Below are positions 41,427 through 51,610 of a DNA stretch of 64,000 nucleotides, piece after piece. The translations under genes and the position numbers were made by a program. Positions within the stretch are counted from its first letter, which is position 1. Each line of letters opens with the position of its first letter. Below the pieces are notes generated by a model. It was not told the origin of the DNA, made no database searches, and saw nothing but the letters and a program-made list of their open reading frames with translations. The stretch is from Cyclobacteriaceae bacterium (GTDB lineage Bacteria > Bacteroidota > Bacteroidia > Cytophagales > Cyclobacteriaceae): NCBI GenBank assembly GCA_028281285.1, contig JANQKF010000029.1, positions 36,167 through 100,166 on the forward strand, in the 5' to 3' direction.

Positions 41427-44400
41427 ATGAAAAAGTTATCTTGTACAATCATTGCCCTTTCCCTCTTTTTTTCGATTTCCTTAAAAGAGTCAACAGCTCA
41501 GGGCACAATGCTCCTACGGCAACCTGACATTTCAAATTCACACGTTGTCTTTGTTTATGCCAATGATCTTTGGATAGTGGACAAAGAAGGAGGTAGTGCA
41601 AAACGCCTTACTTCAAATATTGGAGGGGAAACAAGGCCCCATTTTTCACCTGATGGCAGCATGATTGCGTTTTCTGGTCAGTATGATGGTAATGCAGATG
41701 TTTATGTTATTCCATCAGAAGGAGGAGAACCGAAGCGATTGACCTGGCACCCTTCAGCCGATAACGTCACAGGGTGGACCCCCAAGGGAGAAGTGCTATT
41801 CACTTCTGGGCGTGAGGGGCACCCTACTCAGGAATCAAAGTTTTTTACGATACATCCTGATGGAGGAAATCCTAAGGAACTTGCTATCCCGCGGGCTGTG
41901 GATGGTCAGATTTCAAACGATGGAAGAACAATTGCTTATCAACAAATCTCCTTTTGGGATCCTGAATGGAGAAATCACAGAGGGGGCCAAGCCAAACCGA
42001 TTTGGATTGTTGACACCCGAAATTATAATCTAAAAATGACTCCCAGAACAGATGGAGAGAGGCATACAAGTCCGGTATGGTTGGATGGAGTGGTTTACTA
42101 CTTGTCAGAAAGAGATTTTGCCAATAATATCTGGAGTTTCGATCCCAAAAGTAATCAGGAAAGGCAAATCACATTTCATGCTGATTTTGATGTGAAGAAT
42201 ATTGAGTCCGGTGGTGGTTTGCTTGTCTATGAGCAAGGGGGACATCTTCATACATTAAACCCCGCCACAGGCAATAGCCAGCAACTCGAGATTAATGTAG
42301 CGGGTGATATGAATTGGGGCAGGCCGCGTTGGGTCAACGCTTCTCCATTCCAACTTCTAAATGCTCATATTTCTCCTACTGGCAAGAGAGCCATTTTCGA
42401 ATTCCGAGGAGATATCATTACAGTTCCCAAAAAGGAAGGTAACTGGCGAAATCTTACCAGCACCAGCCGGTATGCAGATAGGTCTCCCGTTTGGTCACCG
42501 AAGGGGGATAAAGTGGCATGGTTCTCAGACCAATCTGGGGAATACGAATTGATGATAACAGACCAAATGGGGCTGGAAGAGCCAAAAGTGATCACACTTC
42601 CAAATCAAACATTCTATTTCAGGCCACAATGGTCACCAGATGGGAATTACATTGCATATACCGACACGGATTATAGTATGTGGTATGTTAATGTCGAATC
42701 GGGTGAGGCAAAAAAGGTAGACACCGATCGTTTTGCTCATCCCAACAGATCCCTAAACCCTGAATGGTCACCTGATAGTAAATGGATTGCCTATGTACAA
42801 CAACAACCTAATCAGTTTAAAGCAGTCAAAGTTCATAACGTAGAAACCGGCCAGACACTTCAGCTCACCGACCACATGGCTGATGCCATTTCACCGGTTT
42901 GGGATGAAAGCGGTGATTACCTCTATTTCCTTGCAAGTACCAACTACGGTATGGCGAGCGGATGGTTAGACATGAGTTCGTTTAATATGCCTGTTACCCG
43001 GACCCCGTATGTAATCGTATTGTCTAAGAATGGGAAATCTCCTTTTTTGCCTCAAAGTGATGACGAGCCTGTGGATGAAGACAAAAAAGAGGAGAAGAAA
43101 GATGTTGAAGTAGTGATTGATGTTGATGGTATTGCTGAAAGAACGGTAGCTGTCCGGGTTCCTTCCAGGAATTATACCCAAATGATGCCGGGCCCAAAAG
43201 GCCATTTCTTTTACACTGAAGCTGTACAAAATCAAGGCACAAAACTGCATCGATACAGTCTGAAGGACAGAAAGTCGGTGGCCTATCTGCCATCAATTTC
43301 ATTTGGTGTGGTATCGGCTGACAGAAATAATTTACTCTATAGATCAGGGAATAGTTGGGGGATTATTTCGACTAAGGGAGGACCAAAAAAGTCAGGAGAT
43401 GGCAGACTCAATGTTTCCGGAATCAGGGTCAAAGTAGACCCGACAGAGGAGGCCAAACAAATTCTAAAGGAAGGATGGCGGTACATGCGTGACTTCCTAT
43501 ATGTCGATAATACTCACGGAGCCCCATGGGATGACGTATGGAGTTGGTATTCGCCATGGGTGGAACATGTCAGACATCGATCGGACCTCAATTATATTGT
43601 AGATATTATCAGTGGGGAGATTGCCGTTGGGCATTCCTACGTATCCGGTGGGGACTATCCCAGTATCACGAATGATCGTGTTGGACTTTTGGGGGCCGAT
43701 TATGCTATGGAGCGAAACGGGGTAAGAATAGAAAAGATATACGATGGTGAAAGTTGGAACCCGAATCTGACTGCGCCTTTGGCAATTCCGGGAATTGGTA
43801 TTAATGAAGGCGATTATATTCTCGAGGTGGACGGACAGGAAGTCTCTGTGAATCAGAATTTCTACAGCTACTTTCAAGGTACTTCCAACAGGCAGGTTAC
43901 ACTTTTAGTCAATGACAGACCTCGGAAAGAGGGTGCCCGAAAGGTGACGGTGTCAACAATAACCAACGAGGCAGGTCTTAGAAGATTTGATTGGATTGAA
44001 GGTAACAGGAAGAAGGTCGATGATCTTTCAGGAGGTAAGTTGGCTTATGTCTATGTGCCTAATACCGGTGGTGCCGGTTATTCTTATTTTAATCGCTACT
44101 ACTTTGCTCAACAACATAAAAAAGGAGCTGTAATAGATGAGAGGAATAACGGAGGGGGGTCTGCAGCAGATCACATGGTGGATGTTATGGCCAGAAAGCT
44201 GCACGGTTATTTTAATAGCCGGGTAGAGGGGAATACTGCTTTCCCGTCTCCCAGTGCAGGAATCTGGGGTCCGAAAGTAATGATTATCAACGAAAGAGCT
44301 GGTTCTGGTGGAGATCTGTTGCCTTTTATGTTCCGTCAAATGGAAATTGGACCCTTGATCGGGACATTAACCTGGGGAGGCCTTGTAGGCACATGGGATA

Positions 44401-44666
44401 CCCCTCGATTCATAGATAATGGAAGAATGGTGGCTCCTCGTGGAGGCTTTTATAATGTCGATGGAGAATGGGATGTTGAGGGTATAGGTATTGCCCCTGA
44501 TATAGAAGTTGAGCAATTGCCAAAATTGGTGATTAACGGAGGTGACCCACAGTTGGAAGCCGCAGTGAAAGAAGCCATGAGATTACTGGAAACCGAAGAA
44601 GTAACTTTGAAGCCTGAACCACCTGCCCCAATCCGTTACAAAAGGCCGGTGAAAAAAGGGAATTAG
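41427..44666 (+). CDS. Tricorn-type S41 protease, exported
   Basis: The 1079-residue protein has a signal peptide (MKKLSCTIIALSLFFSISL), a six- and seven-bladed beta-propeller part with repeats of the F-S-P-D-G / W-S-P-D-G type (PHFSPDGSMIAFSG, PQWSPDGNYIAYTD, PEWSPDSKWIAYVQ), a PDZ-like domain near residues 780-850, and an S41 protease domain. The nucleophile is Ser960 in ERAGSGGDLLPF, and the catalytic histidine is probably His736 in VGHSY. Homologues digest oligopeptides. A highly charged loop (about residues 537-560) is an insertion. The in-frame ATG at 41415 only adds four residues. Its stop overlaps the convergent receptor stop. Confidence 0.88.
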   Translation: MKKLSCTIIALSLFFSISLKESTAQGTMLLRQPDISNSHVVFVYANDLWIVDKEGGSAKRLTSNIGGETRPHFSPDGSMIAFSGQYDGNADVYVIPSEGGEPKRLTWHPSADNVTGWTPKGEVLFTSGREGHPTQESKFFTIHPDGGNPKELAIPRAVDGQISNDGRTIAYQQISFWDPEWRNHRGGQAKPIWIVDTRNYNLKMTPRTDGERHTSPVWLDGVVYYLSERDFANNIWSFDPKSNQERQITFHADFDVKNIESGGGLLVYEQGGHLHTLNPATGNSQQLEINVAGDMNWGRPRWVNASPFQLLNAHISPTGKRAIFEFRGDIITVPKKEGNWRNLTSTSRYADRSPVWSPKGDKVAWFSDQSGEYELMITDQMGLEEPKVITLPNQTFYFRPQWSPDGNYIAYTDTDYSMWYVNVESGEAKKVDTDRFAHPNRSLNPEWSPDSKWIAYVQQQPNQFKAVKVHNVETGQTLQLTDHMADAISPVWDESGDYLYFLASTNYGMASGWLDMSSFNMPVTRTPYVIVLSKNGKSPFLPQSDDEPVDEDKKEEKKDVEVVIDVDGIAERTVAVRVPSRNYTQMMPGPKGHFFYTEAVQNQGTKLHRYSLKDRKSVAYLPSISFGVVSADRNNLLYRSGNSWGIISTKGGPKKSGDGRLNVSGIRVKVDPTEEAKQILKEGWRYMRDFLYVDNTHGAPWDDVWSWYSPWVEHVRHRSDLNYIVDIISGEIAVGHSYVSGGDYPSITNDRVGLLGADYAMERNGVRIEKIYDGESWNPNLTAPLAIPGIGINEGDYILEVDGQEVSVNQNFYSYFQGTSNRQVTLLVNDRPRKEGARKVTVSTITNEAGLRRFDWIEGNRKKVDDLSGGKLAYVYVPNTGGAGYSYFNRYYFAQQHKKGAVIDERNNGGGSAADHMVDVMARKLHGYFNSRVEGNTAFPSPSAGIWGPKVMIINERAGSGGDLLPFMFRQMEIGPLIGTLTWGGLVGTWDTPRFIDNGRMVAPRGGFYNVDGEWDVEGIGIAPDIEVEQLPKLVINGGDPQLEAAVKEAMRLLETEEVTLKPEPPAPIRYKRPVKKGN

Positions 44667-47308
44667 AATTTAAGTCTAAGGCTGATATTGGGAGTAATAC
44701 CTAAAAGATATTTTTCCCTTTGGATCAAAGTGATATTGTCATTCTCATCAAAGTCGAAGTCGATTGTTCGGTTCAGTACATTTCGCCTATTGAGGACATT
44801 CAAAATGGACAAGCCCACTTCTCCTCTGATCTTTGAGGACTTGATTCTTGGGAATTTATACCACACGGATAAATCCACTCGATGATACCAGCTGAGTCTT
44901 GAGGTGTTCGACTCTCCATATTCAATAATATAGTAGGGTTCAAATTCTTCCGGATCTTCATCCTCTTCAGGTTCGGTAACCAGAATCAGGTTGGTTGCTC
45001 CGGTAAAAGGTAATCCTGATTTGGCCGTATAGCCGAGCGAAAACTCAAACTGATTCATATTCAGCGTTTGAGAAAATTGGAGTTGATGGCGAATATTCAG
45101 GCCTGAGGTAAAATTTTCAGCCTCCAGTATCGGAAACCCATCTTCTTCATAAATGAATAGATTGGCCCTTGAATCCTGAAAACCGTAGCTCAACCATGCC
45201 CTGTAGTTTTTCCATTTCTTCTTAAGTATCAAATCAATTCCCAAGATGCCTTCATCACCGGGTTCGTTCCCTTCACCAACATTGAAACTTGGCCCGAAGT
45301 TTTGGGCCATAATGCCGTCCACGAATTTGTAGTAGACATCAAAATCCACTAACCAACCATTTTTGTCATAAAGGAATCCGAGAACAGTCTGGAAGTTTGT
45401 AATCAATGGGACGGTTTCTTCTTCATCGGCAAGCACCCAATGTTGTTCGACAGTATTGGAGAATGTAAAGTCCGCATCCTGAATCGCGCTCAGATATTGT
45501 GTGTACTTTCCGATGCTGGATTTCAATAACCAATTTTTATTGACTTCATAAGTCAGTCGAAGTTGGGGATCAAACACGGTAGTGGCTGCCGTTTCATAAT
45601 AGTTGGCTCTCATTCCAAGCCCTATCTGAAATTTAGGACTGAATTTACCCGTGTAATCGACAAATGCTCCGTGAATGAATCCACGAGAAGCAATATTGTC
45701 CGTTTCATCTTCTTCAAAAAACAAGTCTTCATCGATCAATAGTGTAGCATCCATTAAATTCATTTGATAGCCAAAATTCAAGACATGATCTTTGGCAATC
45801 GCATAGTCGTTTGACAAACGAATTTCCAGGTTTCGTAATTCGTTTGTTCTGGATTCACGATCATCGTCATCTTCTCCGACCTCTCTGAATTCGACTAAAG
45901 AGTAATCCATGTTATATGCACTATATGACGCGCTTAAATTTGTCTGGAGCCTTTCTCCCCATCTATGATCCCATTGGATGTTCAAGCCAAAATTGGTGAC
46001 CTCATGATTTTGTACCGATTCAAACACTTCAAATTCATCTACTGAGTTGTAATCGAGGACACTGCCTGACCTGATTGCACTCAGGCTAAAACGATTCTTT
46101 CCTGAGGGCTCATAGATCCATTTCAGGTTGAAATCCGAAAAAGTGAGTTTACTGTTGTAGCGAAATTCCTCATCAATGCTTTGCTGGATATCCTGGGTGA
46201 TACTTCCTTCAAACAGTTTATTACTCAGAGCAGTGAATGTAGGTGTTTCAATAAGATCATTGAATGACCTGCGTGCTCCAAACATGATACTTCCCTGATC
46301 CTTAAGAAATGGGACTTTACCGTAAAAGTCTAAATGGGTAAGGTTAAGGTTAGTCTCAAATTCGGGTTTTTCTACACGCTCTCTTCCTGATTTTACAAGG
46401 ACCAAGGCCGAACTTGCACCGCTATATTTCACAGGGATATGATTTTTGTAGATGTCTACCTCTCTGACGGTAGAAGGTATGAAAGCAGATATATTGCCGA
46501 AATAATGTGCGGGTTGATAAATAGGTATGTTATTCCAATAAATAAAAGTGTTGTCTCTGGAGCTTCCTCTTACATTCATACCTGATGCCGATTCATCGTT
46601 TGAATTGATTCCAGCCAGAATCTGAGCACTCAGCAGAATATCTCTTTCGGATAGCCCTGGAAGTATCTCCATCTCCTGAGGCTTAATCGTGATTTTTGAA
46701 GCACGATCGTCTGTAGTAATGCCGTTGTTGAGATATTCACGGATCACATATTCTTGTAACTCTTGGGTCTCAGGGGAAAGCTCAATCTTGATTCGATCTT
46801 TGTTCTCATAACCTTCCATATTCATTTCAAAGGTCTCATACCCTATAAAGGAGAATTGAAGAACGGCACCTAAAGGTTCATCGATGACTAAATTTAGATT
46901 ACCATCGACATCAGCTACGGATCCATTATAAGTATCCTTTAAACGAACTGAAGCAAAAGGTAGTGATTCACCTGACTCTCCGTCCACAATTTGTGCACGT
47001 AGGAATACAGATTCAGGTGTTGTCACTGAAATAAATTCTGTTTCAACCCGTGTATGTTCCAATTGAAGTGGTCGGAGCATCTGTCTTAGAAATTCATCCA
47101 AATCCTGGTTTTGTGCTTCGATGGTAACACGCTTTCCCTTCAACTGCTTTGGTGAAAACGCAAAATGTACATTGTGGTCTTTTTCCAGGTCCTTCAGAAC
47201 TTGTATTAGCGCGCGATCTGTAGCTTGATAATTAACGCGAATGTCCTGACCGATTAGGTCAAGACAATTGAGTATGAGGAGGAATAGAACTACTTGTTTC
47301 CTAATCAT
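44663..47308 (-). CDS. TonB-dependent outer-membrane receptor with STN domain
   Basis: The 881-residue protein has a signal peptide (MIRKQVVLFLLILNCLDLIG), an STN/secretin-N signalling domain (about 21-95), a carboxypeptidase-regulatory-like beta-sandwich (about 105-180, GESLPFASVRLKDTYNGSVADVDG), a plug (SERDILLSAQILAGINSNDESASGMNVRG) and a 22-strand-type barrel ending in Phe (ISLRLKF). It imports a bound ligand using TonB energy, and the STN domain would signal to FecR. There is no SusD partner, so the ligand is more likely a siderophore or peptide than a glycan; this is inference. It overlaps FecR by three bases and the protease gene by three. Confidence 0.93.
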   Translation of the reverse strand: MIRKQVVLFLLILNCLDLIGQDIRVNYQATDRALIQVLKDLEKDHNVHFAFSPKQLKGKRVTIEAQNQDLDEFLRQMLRPLQLEHTRVETEFISVTTPESVFLRAQIVDGESGESLPFASVRLKDTYNGSVADVDGNLNLVIDEPLGAVLQFSFIGYETFEMNMEGYENKDRIKIELSPETQELQEYVIREYLNNGITTDDRASKITIKPQEMEILPGLSERDILLSAQILAGINSNDESASGMNVRGSSRDNTFIYWNNIPIYQPAHYFGNISAFIPSTVREVDIYKNHIPVKYSGASSALVLVKSGRERVEKPEFETNLNLTHLDFYGKVPFLKDQGSIMFGARRSFNDLIETPTFTALSNKLFEGSITQDIQQSIDEEFRYNSKLTFSDFNLKWIYEPSGKNRFSLSAIRSGSVLDYNSVDEFEVFESVQNHEVTNFGLNIQWDHRWGERLQTNLSASYSAYNMDYSLVEFREVGEDDDDRESRTNELRNLEIRLSNDYAIAKDHVLNFGYQMNLMDATLLIDEDLFFEEDETDNIASRGFIHGAFVDYTGKFSPKFQIGLGMRANYYETAATTVFDPQLRLTYEVNKNWLLKSSIGKYTQYLSAIQDADFTFSNTVEQHWVLADEEETVPLITNFQTVLGFLYDKNGWLVDFDVYYKFVDGIMAQNFGPSFNVGEGNEPGDEGILGIDLILKKKWKNYRAWLSYGFQDSRANLFIYEEDGFPILEAENFTSGLNIRHQLQFSQTLNMNQFEFSLGYTAKSGLPFTGATNLILVTEPEEDEDPEEFEPYYIIEYGESNTSRLSWYHRVDLSVWYKFPRIKSSKIRGEVGLSILNVLNRRNVLNRTIDFDFDENDNITLIQREKYLLGITPNISLRLKF

Positions 47309-48240
47309 CAGTTCACGCCCTGAATCTCGAGGCGTTTGGTGTTCTTATCAAAGGTATAACGAAGATCAAGCGTTTCTAATACCAATTCCAAGGCAGATTC
47401 AATACTGTCATTAGGGAATGCAGCATTAATAATTAGACTGTCTAGCGCTTGATCATATTGAACATCCAGTCCAAAAACATTTTCCAGCTCCATTAGGGCT
47501 TCTCCAAGAGGAACATCTTCAAGGTTAGTAATACCATCGATCCAGGATGGTCCTGACTCTACTTCCTTGGTTATCAATTTGTCAAGTTGCCCGCTTCTTA
47601 CTCTAATGGCCATTCCAGGAGTGATATCTTCATCTACATTGGTGCTGTTCACATTAACCTTACCTGTAAAACATACAACATCGAGAAGCTTACCCCTACT
47701 TTTGACATTAAAACTTGTTCCAAGAACTTTCACTGAACCCCCTGTAGTATTGACCACAAAGTCACTTCCGCGTTTCACTTCGAAGAAGGCTTCCCCTTTT
47801 AATTCAATTTCTCGAGATTCGTTCCAGGTGTCCGGATCATAGGAAATGGAAGAGCTTGAATTCAATCGAACCTCAGAACCGTCTGGCAGGAATGCGATTT
47901 CTTGCTCTCCGAAGCTTGTTTTAATAGTGGTTAGTGATGGTTGTGCCAAATAGGCCACCACCGCTATAACGACTACTGCTGCTGCAACCGCCATTCGAAA
48001 AGCCGGTCTCATCCAAATCACTTTAGTCTCAGCCTGTTCAGCGGTGTTTATTCTCGCTTTTAGTTTGGCTAATTCTCCCCTGGTATCATAGGAGGGTGCC
48101 TTAATATTCTCAGCCGCGCGAATCATAGAGACATACTCTTTCCCTTCAGCCGAATTTTCGAATTCGGCTTTTTCGTCAGCGCTGAGTTCATCATTCAGCC
48201 ACCGACTTAAGAAAGTATCATCTTCTTCCCAGCGGTTCAT
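47308..48240 (-). CDS. FecR-family anti-sigma factor
   Basis: The 310-residue protein has an N-terminal cytosolic anti-sigma region (about 1-75), one transmembrane segment (about 79-100, RMAVAAAVVVIAVVAYLAQ), and a periplasmic FecR domain with TSFGEQEIAFLPDGSEVRLNSSS and ELKGEAFFEVKRG, followed by a C-terminal STN-like DUF4974 domain (LEDVPLGEALMELENVFGLDVQY). It takes a signal from the receptor at 44663 and controls the sigma factor at 48321. It overlaps the receptor gene and follows the sigma gene after 80 bases. Confidence 0.92.
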   Translation of the reverse strand: MNRWEEDDTFLSRWLNDELSADEKAEFENSAEGKEYVSMIRAAENIKAPSYDTRGELAKLKARINTAEQAETKVIWMRPAFRMAVAAAVVVIAVVAYLAQPSLTTIKTSFGEQEIAFLPDGSEVRLNSSSSISYDPDTWNESREIELKGEAFFEVKRGSDFVVNTTGGSVKVLGTSFNVKSRGKLLDVVCFTGKVNVNSTNVDEDITPGMAIRVRSGQLDKLITKEVESGPSWIDGITNLEDVPLGEALMELENVFGLDVQYDQALDSLIINAAFPNDSIESALELVLETLDLRYTFDKNTKRLEIQGVN

Positions 48241-48320
48241 TTTTTCTTCTTATGCTCTTAAATACGGCAGTTTTTCATTCACCCTACCCCTTCAATAAAA
48301 TTTTATCAAACTTTCTTCGT

Positions 48321-48836
48321 TCAAATTCCTTTACAGATCTTTCTTAGCTTGACCAAGGCCTTGTGCATACGCTTTTCTACTGCCTTGACACTTACTTCCA
48401 ACATTTCTGCAATTTCCACATAGGTCTTTTTGTCTACCCTGTTCAACAAAAAGACCTCGCGCTGACCATCAGGCAACTGCTCTATGGCTGATTCCAGTGT
48501 CGCACTGAATTCGTTATACTCCATTTGAAATTCTCCATCCTCCTTGTTCACCATATCGGTCTGTAGACTCAGGTGCTTTTGACGAACTTTGTCCCTATCC
48601 AATAATTTTAGAAACTGATTTTGTCCAACCTTAAAAAGGTAGGACTTAGCCAGACCGGGAGTTACCTTCTTGCAATTTTGCCAAAGAATGACAAATGCCT
48701 CTTGCACAATATCATCAGCTCTTTCGAGGTCTCTAAACTTATAGAGAAGGAAATTTCTCAAAGTCGGGGCAAGGGTTACAAAAAGGTTTTCATAAACCGA
48801 TTCCTTACAAACGTCTTGTTCTTCGATGGTAGTCAA
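48321..48836 (-). CDS. FecI-type ECF RNA polymerase sigma factor
   Basis: The 171-residue protein has sigma region 2 (FRDLERADDIVQEAFVILWQNC) and region 4 (LPDGQREVFLLNRVDKKTYVEIAEML and VSVKAVEKRMHKALVKLR). It is the first gene of the sigma, FecR, receptor unit. The start at 48834-48836 gives the standard length. It is divergent from the transglutaminase-7TM gene, with about 130 bases between them. Confidence 0.92.
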   Translation of the reverse strand: MTTIEEQDVCKESVYENLFVTLAPTLRNFLLYKFRDLERADDIVQEAFVILWQNCKKVTPGLAKSYLFKVGQNQFLKLLDRDKVRQKHLSLQTDMVNKEDGEFQMEYNEFSATLESAIEQLPDGQREVFLLNRVDKKTYVEIAEMLEVSVKAVEKRMHKALVKLRKICKGI

Positions 48837-48971
48837 GGAGATTAGATCAAAACTCTAAAATACAATTATTAACCTGTTGAGCAACCTGTGCTGTGAGATG
48901 CAAAATAAATTTTAGGCCTGAGGGGTGGGGTATTGGAAAATTATCCGGTTGTAGGATCAAAGCTTACAGCC

Positions 48972-50504
48972 ATGAACCAGAATGTAACATTACGAATTGT
49001 TTCGCTTTTTCTGATCATTGCACCTCTTTTGGTGATCGGTATTCGACTACAGAAAAATGAAGGAACTTTTGATATTAACCCGGAACATAAGTACATCGTC
49101 AATTATCGATTTGGTGTTGGAGGAAACGCGGATTATAAAATTCGAACCTTTCTACCAACGAATAACCAACGGCAAGAGGTAAGCTTTGCGAATTCTTCTC
49201 TTAACGGAAATATTTCGCTTGAGGGAAATAATAAGCTCATCCGCTGGTATGGCCGATTTGATGAGGCTGACACGATTGACTATGCTTTTGAACACAAAGG
49301 AAGAGATATTTCGTATTCCATCGACCCCAAGCTGCCATTTAAGGCAGAACTTGATCCGGAATATTTTGACTACCTCATGGCCACCGAATACATCCAGGCC
49401 GATGATGAAAAAATTAAATCACTCGCCAATGAATTGGCTGGTAAGAGCGCGGGTCTTCGGGATGTAATTCAAAGCTATTTTGACTTTGTTCATGCCATAC
49501 CCTCTGTAGCCACTAGTGAATTGACTGATGCAGTCACCGCACTCGAGAATTTTGAAGCATCATGTAATGGTAAAAGCCGACTGTTTGTAGCCCTTTGTAG
49601 AAGTGCTCAAATCCCAGCCAGGGTAACAGGCGGGCTTATTCTGGAGGATACGCGAAAGAAAACTTCACACCTTTGGGCGGAGGTGCTCGTTGGAGACAAG
49701 TGGGTACCCTTTGATGCCTTGAATGGTCACTTTGCTTCCTTACCAGGTCATTATCTGGAGTTATACAAAGGAGATGAGTTTTTGATCACTCATAACAGTG
49801 GAATCGAGTTTGATTATATCTACGACATTAAAAAGGAGCGTGTTAATGACTACCCTTTTTTGGCGGCACTTAACCTTTGGGAGATTATCGATGAGGCTAG
49901 TATACCAGTTGATATGTTTCAAATGCTTTTGCTCCTTCCACTTGGGGCCTTCTTAGTAGCAATTTTCAAAAATGTAATTGGTTTAAAGACATACGGAGTA
50001 TTCTTACCGGTATTGATTAGCCTCGCCTTACTCGAGACTGGTTTAGTGTCAGGACTGGTTCTATTCAGCTCTATAGTTTTAGTTGTAGCACTCGTCAATT
50101 TTCCTTTGGAAAAATGGGGTATTCAATACACCTCTAAAATTGCCATGATGTTAATAGCGGTGGTAATAACTGCACTATTTGCAGTCAAATTGCTCCATGA
50201 AACCAATTGGTTAAGTGCTTCTGCACCACTCTTCTTCCCGATTATAATCCTAACGATCATAAGTGAACGATTTGCAAAGAAAGCTGAGGAGGAAGGTGTT
50301 AAGAGTGCCATAGGTCTTTATACCTCGACACTGGTAGTGACTTTATTCATCTACTTCATTTTGAGCTCAAGTCTCATTCAAAATTTCGTATTGACCTTCC
50401 CGGAGATCATTCTGTCGGTAGCAGGTTTGAACCTAATGTTGGGTAAATGGATTGGATTACGACTTACAGAGTATCACAGATTTCACAAAGTAATTAATGC
50501 TTAA
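48972..50504 (+). CDS. Transglutaminase-like protein fused to a seven-helix membrane domain
   Basis: The 510-residue protein has an N-terminal membrane anchor (about residues 5-25), an extracytoplasmic domain, a transglutaminase-like core (about 150-270) and a C-terminal bundle of about seven transmembrane helices (about 315-500). Residues at the spacing of the catalytic triad are present: Cys198 in EASCNGKSR, His233 in SHLWAEVLVG and Asp248 in PFDALNG. In related families such proteins occur with ATP-grasp ligases, as here: the next gene overlaps it by eight bases. It may cut or cross-link a peptide made by the ligase; this is inference. The in-frame ATG at 48933 adds 13 residues and is less likely. 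Confidence 0.85.
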   Translation: MNQNVTLRIVSLFLIIAPLLVIGIRLQKNEGTFDINPEHKYIVNYRFGVGGNADYKIRTFLPTNNQRQEVSFANSSLNGNISLEGNNKLIRWYGRFDEADTIDYAFEHKGRDISYSIDPKLPFKAELDPEYFDYLMATEYIQADDEKIKSLANELAGKSAGLRDVIQSYFDFVHAIPSVATSELTDAVTALENFEASCNGKSRLFVALCRSAQIPARVTGGLILEDTRKKTSHLWAEVLVGDKWVPFDALNGHFASLPGHYLELYKGDEFLITHNSGIEFDYIYDIKKERVNDYPFLAALNLWEIIDEASIPVDMFQMLLLLPLGAFLVAIFKNVIGLKTYGVFLPVLISLALLETGLVSGLVLFSSIVLVVALVNFPLEKWGIQYTSKIAMMLIAVVITALFAVKLLHETNWLSASAPLFFPIIILTIISERFAKKAEEEGVKSAIGLYTSTLVVTLFIYFILSSSLIQNFVLTFPEIILSVAGLNLMLGKWIGLRLTEYHRFHKVINA

Positions 50505-51384
50505 GACAATGAGGTTACTAAAGCACATGCAAAAAATTCGTAGTTCGGTGATGGGTATGAACCAGCGGAATCTGGGCTTGATTTACCCAAACAATGCAAA
50601 AAAGAATTATAAATACGCGGATGATAAGTATTTGGCGAAATCCATCATGGAGGAGAACGGAATCGCCTGTCCGCGGACCTATGCAGTAGTGGGAAAGATT
50701 GGGGAGATTGAGGCTGCATGGAATGCTGTGAAAGAATGGAATAAATTGGTGATCAAGCCTGCCAAAGGAGCAGGGGGGAATGGGATCATGATCTTGAAAA
50801 AGGTGAATGATCAGTGGATGAAAGGCGGTAAGGTCATTGACGAATTCCACATCTTTTCACACATCGCAAATATTATCTTTGGCATTTTTTCATTTGGTGA
50901 TTCGGATGTTGCGTTGATCGAAGAGTACGTGCAACCGCATCCCTTCTTCCATAAAATTTATCCTGAAGGGGTACCAGACTTTAGAATTATCCTGCTCAAA
51001 GGTATCCCCTTGATGGGGATGCTGAGAATGCCCACGGATAAGTCCAACGGGAAAGCCAACCTCCACCAGGGTGGTTTGGGAATAGGAGTCGCTATGGACA
51101 CAGGTCGGCTGAAACAAGCCTACGATGGACGTAAGCATTTTGATCTTCATCCAGACAGCAAGCACCAAATACTGAATAAGCGAATTCCTCACTGGGAGGA
51201 ACTGGTAGCACTGTCAGTTCAAACTGCAAAACACTTCCCTCTTGACTATTTAGGTGTGGATTTGGTGATCGATGAGCACAAGGGCCCAATGATTATGGAA
51301 GTGAATGTCAGACCAGGTTTGGGCATCCAGTTGGCCAACAAACAAGGACTTAAGGAAGTGATTGAAAACGTAAAACTCGACTAA
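50497..51384 (+). CDS. ATP-grasp, alpha-L-glutamate ligase-like protein
   Basis: The 295-residue protein has the ATP-grasp signatures VIKPAKGAGGNGIMIL (glycine-rich ATP loop), ALIEEYVQPHPF and the metal-binding end MEVNVRPGLGIQLAN. It matches the RimK-related 'glutamate ligase-like' group usually found beside transglutaminase-7TM proteins. Such enzymes join amino acids by amide bonds using ATP; the substrate is unknown. It is cytosolic. It overlaps the upstream gene by eight bases and is one base from the next. The first ATG at 50497 is used; later ATGs (50509, 50527) are also possible. Confidence 0.87.
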   Translation: MLKTMRLLKHMQKIRSSVMGMNQRNLGLIYPNNAKKNYKYADDKYLAKSIMEENGIACPRTYAVVGKIGEIEAAWNAVKEWNKLVIKPAKGAGGNGIMILKKVNDQWMKGGKVIDEFHIFSHIANIIFGIFSFGDSDVALIEEYVQPHPFFHKIYPEGVPDFRIILLKGIPLMGMLRMPTDKSNGKANLHQGGLGIGVAMDTGRLKQAYDGRKHFDLHPDSKHQILNKRIPHWEELVALSVQTAKHFPLDYLGVDLVIDEHKGPMIMEVNVRPGLGIQLANKQGLKEVIENVKLD

Positions 51385-51385
51385 A

Positions 51386-51610
51386 ATGAAATTCAAGAAA
51401 TCAAAAGCAATCTATCTCTGTGCCCTGCTCATGTTGGCAGGCACCTCACTGATTGATAAAATAAATCCAAGACAAGAAAAAATAGAAGTAGTGATAACTG
51501 CTGCCGATTTTCCGCAGGTGAACAGTACAGAGTATGCTTCTTTATCAACCAACCAAAACGACAATCAAAATGAAAAAGTTAACGACTCTGATCTTACTGA
51601 TCTTGATTAG
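51386..51610 (+). CDS. Small exported or membrane-anchored protein in the ATP-grasp cassette
   Basis: A 74-residue protein with a basic start and one hydrophobic segment (KAIYLCALLMLAGTSLI), then a short polar, Asn/Asp-rich tail (STNQNDNQNEKVNDSDLTDLD is split here as STNQNDNQNEK and VNDSDLTDLD). It starts one base after the ligase stop and overlaps the next gene by 41 bases. Its length, polar acidic tail and position make it a candidate peptide substrate or accessory of the ligase/transglutaminase pair. No family is recognised. Confidence 0.6.
   Translation: MKFKKSKAIYLCALLMLAGTSLIDKINPRQEKIEVVITAADFPQVNSTEYASLSTNQNDNQNEKVNDSDLTDLD

Noticed and set aside
44663..44666. Protease-receptor fusion or frameshift at the overlapping ends
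   Set aside because: The genes are on opposite strands and both stop codons are intact.
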